Of a stretch of 64,000 bases of DNA, positions 61,507-64,000 are shown piece after piece. The translations under genes and the position numbers were made by a program. The notes under the pieces were generated by a model that made no database searches, was not told where the DNA came from, and saw only the letters and a program-made list of their open reading frames with translations. This DNA comes from Monosporascus cannonballus (lineage: Eukaryota; Ascomycota; Sordariomycetes; Xylariales). How positions within the stretch are numbered: position 1 is the first letter of the stretch; every line of letters starts with the position of its first letter. The DNA is taken from assembly GCA_004154925.1 (NCBI GenBank), contig QJNS01000001.1, positions 248,001 to 312,000 of the forward strand, in the 5' to 3' direction.

Positions 61507-63300
61507 AATAATACAAATACAAATCGTAATAATCATACGATTAACGATTAAATAACAATAACTGCAAGCTATAACCGTATTACGATCGGATTCCGAAAAG
61601 TTTAAGAAGGACAAAATTAGTACTAAAATTATTGTTTATAATGAGTACGTTTTACGTTCTTCAACGAAAAAGCTGGCCAAAAACGAAACAATATTACAGC
61701 CGAAAATTTCCCGACAATTTTACGATAAGGTTCGAAAATTACAAACCAAGAACTTAAATATTATAAAGTTAATACGGATAACTGGACGTTAAGCCGGAAT
61801 AAAAAAAGGATATTTTCTGAATCGAAATAAGGTTTTATATTATCGGGATATATTCGTAATTTCGTCGTAAAACGGTTTACGGAAGTAACTAATTAACCAA
61901 CACCATAATGATCCAAGGGCAGGATATATGGAATATATCCGTATGCCGGAATTAATAACCAGAAAATCTCATTAAGAAAATACAGCAAATAATATTCTAA
62001 AAATATATTATATAATATCCGAGCTATCAGGGCATAATAAAGCTACAACATAAACTATATGGAGAATTACAACTCCTGCTGTTATTTAAGGAATTCTTTT
62101 AAGAAATTTCGTTAGATTATATTATGGGACTTCCTAAAAGCCTAGCTTTAGACGGGCTAAAGTACGACGTAATCCTGGTGATCGTCGACCGTTTTACGAA
62201 ATTAAGATTATTTATCCCCATACTTAAAACGTTAATTGCAACCAAATTAGCCCGATTGTTTTACGACCAAATCCAATATAGATTCTCTACGATAGCCGGA
62301 ATTGTTAGCGATAAAAACAAATTGTTAATAAATTAATTGCAGGCGGAATTTTACAAAAAACCAAAAATAAAACGGCAAATATCGACCGTTTATTATCTGC
62401 AAACCGATAAGCAGACAGAACCCACCTATCAGATTTTAAAATATTACCTTCGTAATTACGTTAATAAGTATTAAGATAACTAAATTGTTACGGTATAGAA
62501 GAACAAGAGTCTAGCCATTACACCACTAAAAATGGAACGTTGTCAGGTCGAGCTCTGATCGCCTTGTTCTGCCCTATATATCTATAAGATGCCACTTGGG
62601 ACTGTGACATAAATAAAGCTATTACGAAATGCGGAATTCGCATATAACAATATGCGAAACGCATTTACCGGCCGCTTTCCGTTCGAAGCCTTATATGGAT
62701 ATTATCTAAGAGTAATAAAATACCTTTTACTAAGGTTTAAGAAATAAATACAAGGAATTAAGGAGCGCCTTAAGAAAATGGCTGTTATTCGTCGAATAAT
62801 ATACGAATATTAGGAAAAAGTAACGGCAGCCCAGAAGAAATATTATGATTAATATTATATATCTATAGAATTTCAAGTAAGGTAATAAGTAAATTTATCG
62901 ACCAAGAACTTTAATTTTAAAATTAAGAAATTCGTACTTATTTATATCCGAGTTGCGATTAAAGACGGAATAGGCTCCTAGGCATGTAAAATAATCCTTC
63001 TTATCAAATATTAACAGACATATAATATATTTCCAGTATTTTTGCTAAAACCGTGATATAACCGTGAATCGGGCGATGTCCAAATAGCGTTAGCGGACCT
63101 GATAGAAAAACAGAAAAAATAGGTGGTAAAGGATATTATCCGTTATCGATATAACCGAGGGTGGCGCAAATATCTGATTAAATAGAAACGCTGGCAAGCC
63201 GAATACAATACGTAAAAACGCTGAAAATATTTTAAAGATGCGTTTAAAATATTACATCGTTATAAAAACAATTAAATACGTATATAGGAAATAAAACGAC
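61507..63300 (+). pseudogene. X2 integrase and chromodomain
   Basis: The zinc-binding region (HHNDP...GYMEYIRMPELI, ~61905) leads to a stop-free run 62124-62336, MGLPKSLALDGLKYDVILVIVDRF..., to IVSDKNKLLIN with the second catalytic Asp kept. QAEFYKKPKIKRQISTVYYLQTDKQTE follows. A 124-bp insert lies at 62486-62609. The C-terminal region and a chromodomain (~63160-63270: KYLIK-stop-KRWQAEYNT-stop, HRYK) end pol. Confidence 0.82.
62486..62609. mobile_element. Short LTR-like insert, 124 bp, TAAAT TSD
   Basis: It begins TGTTACGG and ends TGTGACA, flanked by exact TAAAT (62481-62485, 62610-62614), and is absent from X1. It is G+C-rich with almost no RIP damage. It holds a TATA-like CTATATATCTATAAG (62572). 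On the minus strand GTGGTGTAATGGCTAGA (about 62535-62519) resembles the D-arm/A-box part of a tRNA, but no complete tRNA folds. It could be a solo LTR of a small (TRIM-like) family or a tRNA-derived piece carried in an LTR. Confidence 0.7.
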
Positions 63301-63404
63301 CAAAAGACCGCAAGATAATAACAGCCCGATTAAAAGTTAACTGTTTAATAATTATAAAAATCATAAAAAATAATTTTAAGAAGAATTAAGATATTAATAT
63401 TAAA

Positions 63405-64000
63405 ATGTTACTTAGTTATAGAATTATTTTTAAGTTTTTAGTGAATAATTATTTTATCGTATAGCTGTTAAAAATTATTAAACGATATAAAAAATTAAAT
63501 TTTTATTTTAAAAACAAAGTTTCACGTTTAATTATTACGTTTTACATTAAATAGCTTTTAGTAGGTGTATTACGAAAATGAATATAAAAATATCGGAAAA
63601 CGATCGGAAAATATACGACGGCAAAGGGCGGATACGTTTGTGAAGTTTGCTAAGCGTATAAGCTAGAAAATATTTAGGAATATTATATTTTTTAAAAAAG
63701 GCAAGGCCTAAATAACTGGAATATAATTTATTATTGGTTTGAAATAAGGTATCGTCTCCAAAACGTTTAACGTATTTAGGTTTGGTAATAATTTTGCCGG
63801 GCAAAACCGTTTTTTATTTATAGTTATTAAAAAATATTAAAGTTTCGTCGAGGCGTTAAAAGACGGGCCGAAAATATTCGTAAGCGGGATGCGTAACGGT
63901 ATAACGGTTTTCGAAAGTCGTTTTATTTATGGGGGTATTTCAAAATTACGCCTAATCGAAAATGAATTACGGAATAATAAGAAAAAGTTGCCTCATCGTG
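63405..64000 (+). pseudogene. X2 ORF3, start of unknown protein, cut by window edge
   Basis: It has an intact ATG where X1 has ATA. Readable parts: NIKISENDRKIYDGKGRIRL (~63580), KTFNVFRFGNNFAGQNRFLF (~63760), and from 63845 a stop-free stretch to the edge, VEALKDGPKIFVSGMRNG then LRLIENELRNNKKK. At least one frameshift relative to X1. The minus-strand ORF at 63547-63804 is its shadow. Function not recognised. Confidence 0.6.

Noticed and set aside
62486..62609. Complete tRNA gene
   Set aside because: Only a D-arm-like stretch is present; no matching acceptor stem or T-arm was found.
63547..63804. 85-codon minus-strand ORF
   Set aside because: The plus-strand ORF3 frame is the one conserved between X1 and X2; this is its shadow.

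Overview
The window is a strongly A+T-rich block of degenerate, nested LTR retrotransposons with no recognisable intact host gene. Nearly every coding frame is broken by TAA/TAG stops sitting where CAA, CAG or TGG would be expected. Paired copies differ mainly by CpA to TpA and TpG to TpA changes, while CpG is largely kept. That is the signature of repeat-induced point mutation (RIP), so the source is most likely a filamentous ascomycete (Pezizomycotina). The block is AT-rich heterochromatin, possibly a regional centromere (inference).

Three families account for almost everything. (1) Seven Ty3/gypsy chromoviruses (called A, B, D, E, F, G, H here), about 6.6-6.9 kb where complete, with gag, retropepsin, RT, RNase H, integrase and a C-terminal chromodomain. 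Their LTRs end TGTTAC...GTCACA, share an R/U5 half, have several unrelated U3 types, and most copies carry an antisense Cys-rich ORF between the chromodomain and the 3' LTR. (2) A second chromovirus, X, with 207-bp LTRs, in two long copies (X1, X2) plus two solo LTRs, and a sense ORF (ORF3) downstream of its chromodomain. (3) Two Ty1/copia elements with 162-163 bp LTRs. A PIF/Harbinger transposase relic is the oldest visible layer, and a 124-bp LTR-like insert is one of the least mutated pieces.

Layout: 1-1455 is the 3' end of element G, inserted in element H (1456-6476). 6477-7556 is the Harbinger relic carrying a solo LTR (6519-6919). X1 starts at 7557. It is split by a reverse solo X LTR, which is split by element A (9332-22776), whose 3' LTR is split by the reverse element B (15937-22655). 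X1 resumes at 22947-24002, is interrupted by element D (24003-30853), and resumes with integrase, chromodomain and ORF3 to 34004. X2 starts with an LTR at 34005 that is split by copia-1 (34016-39497). X2 gag and RT run 39716-42648, element E occupies 42649-49304, and X2 RNase H follows. A reverse solo X LTR (50048-61501) is split by copia-2 (50177-61418), itself split by element F (51967-58736). X2 integrase, chromodomain and the start of ORF3 fill 61507-64000.

Most junctions were resolved by 5-bp target-site duplications (TSDs) visible in the sequence: TTTAT, GACCA, CCCTT, AATAC, GATTT, CGAAC and TAAAT are exact; GAAAA/GAAAG and CTATT/TTATT differ by one RIP-type change; TGTTT/TTTTT differs by one base. 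No element here looks able to move by itself. Positions of internal domains are approximate because frames are broken; LTR ends and TSDs are exact readings.
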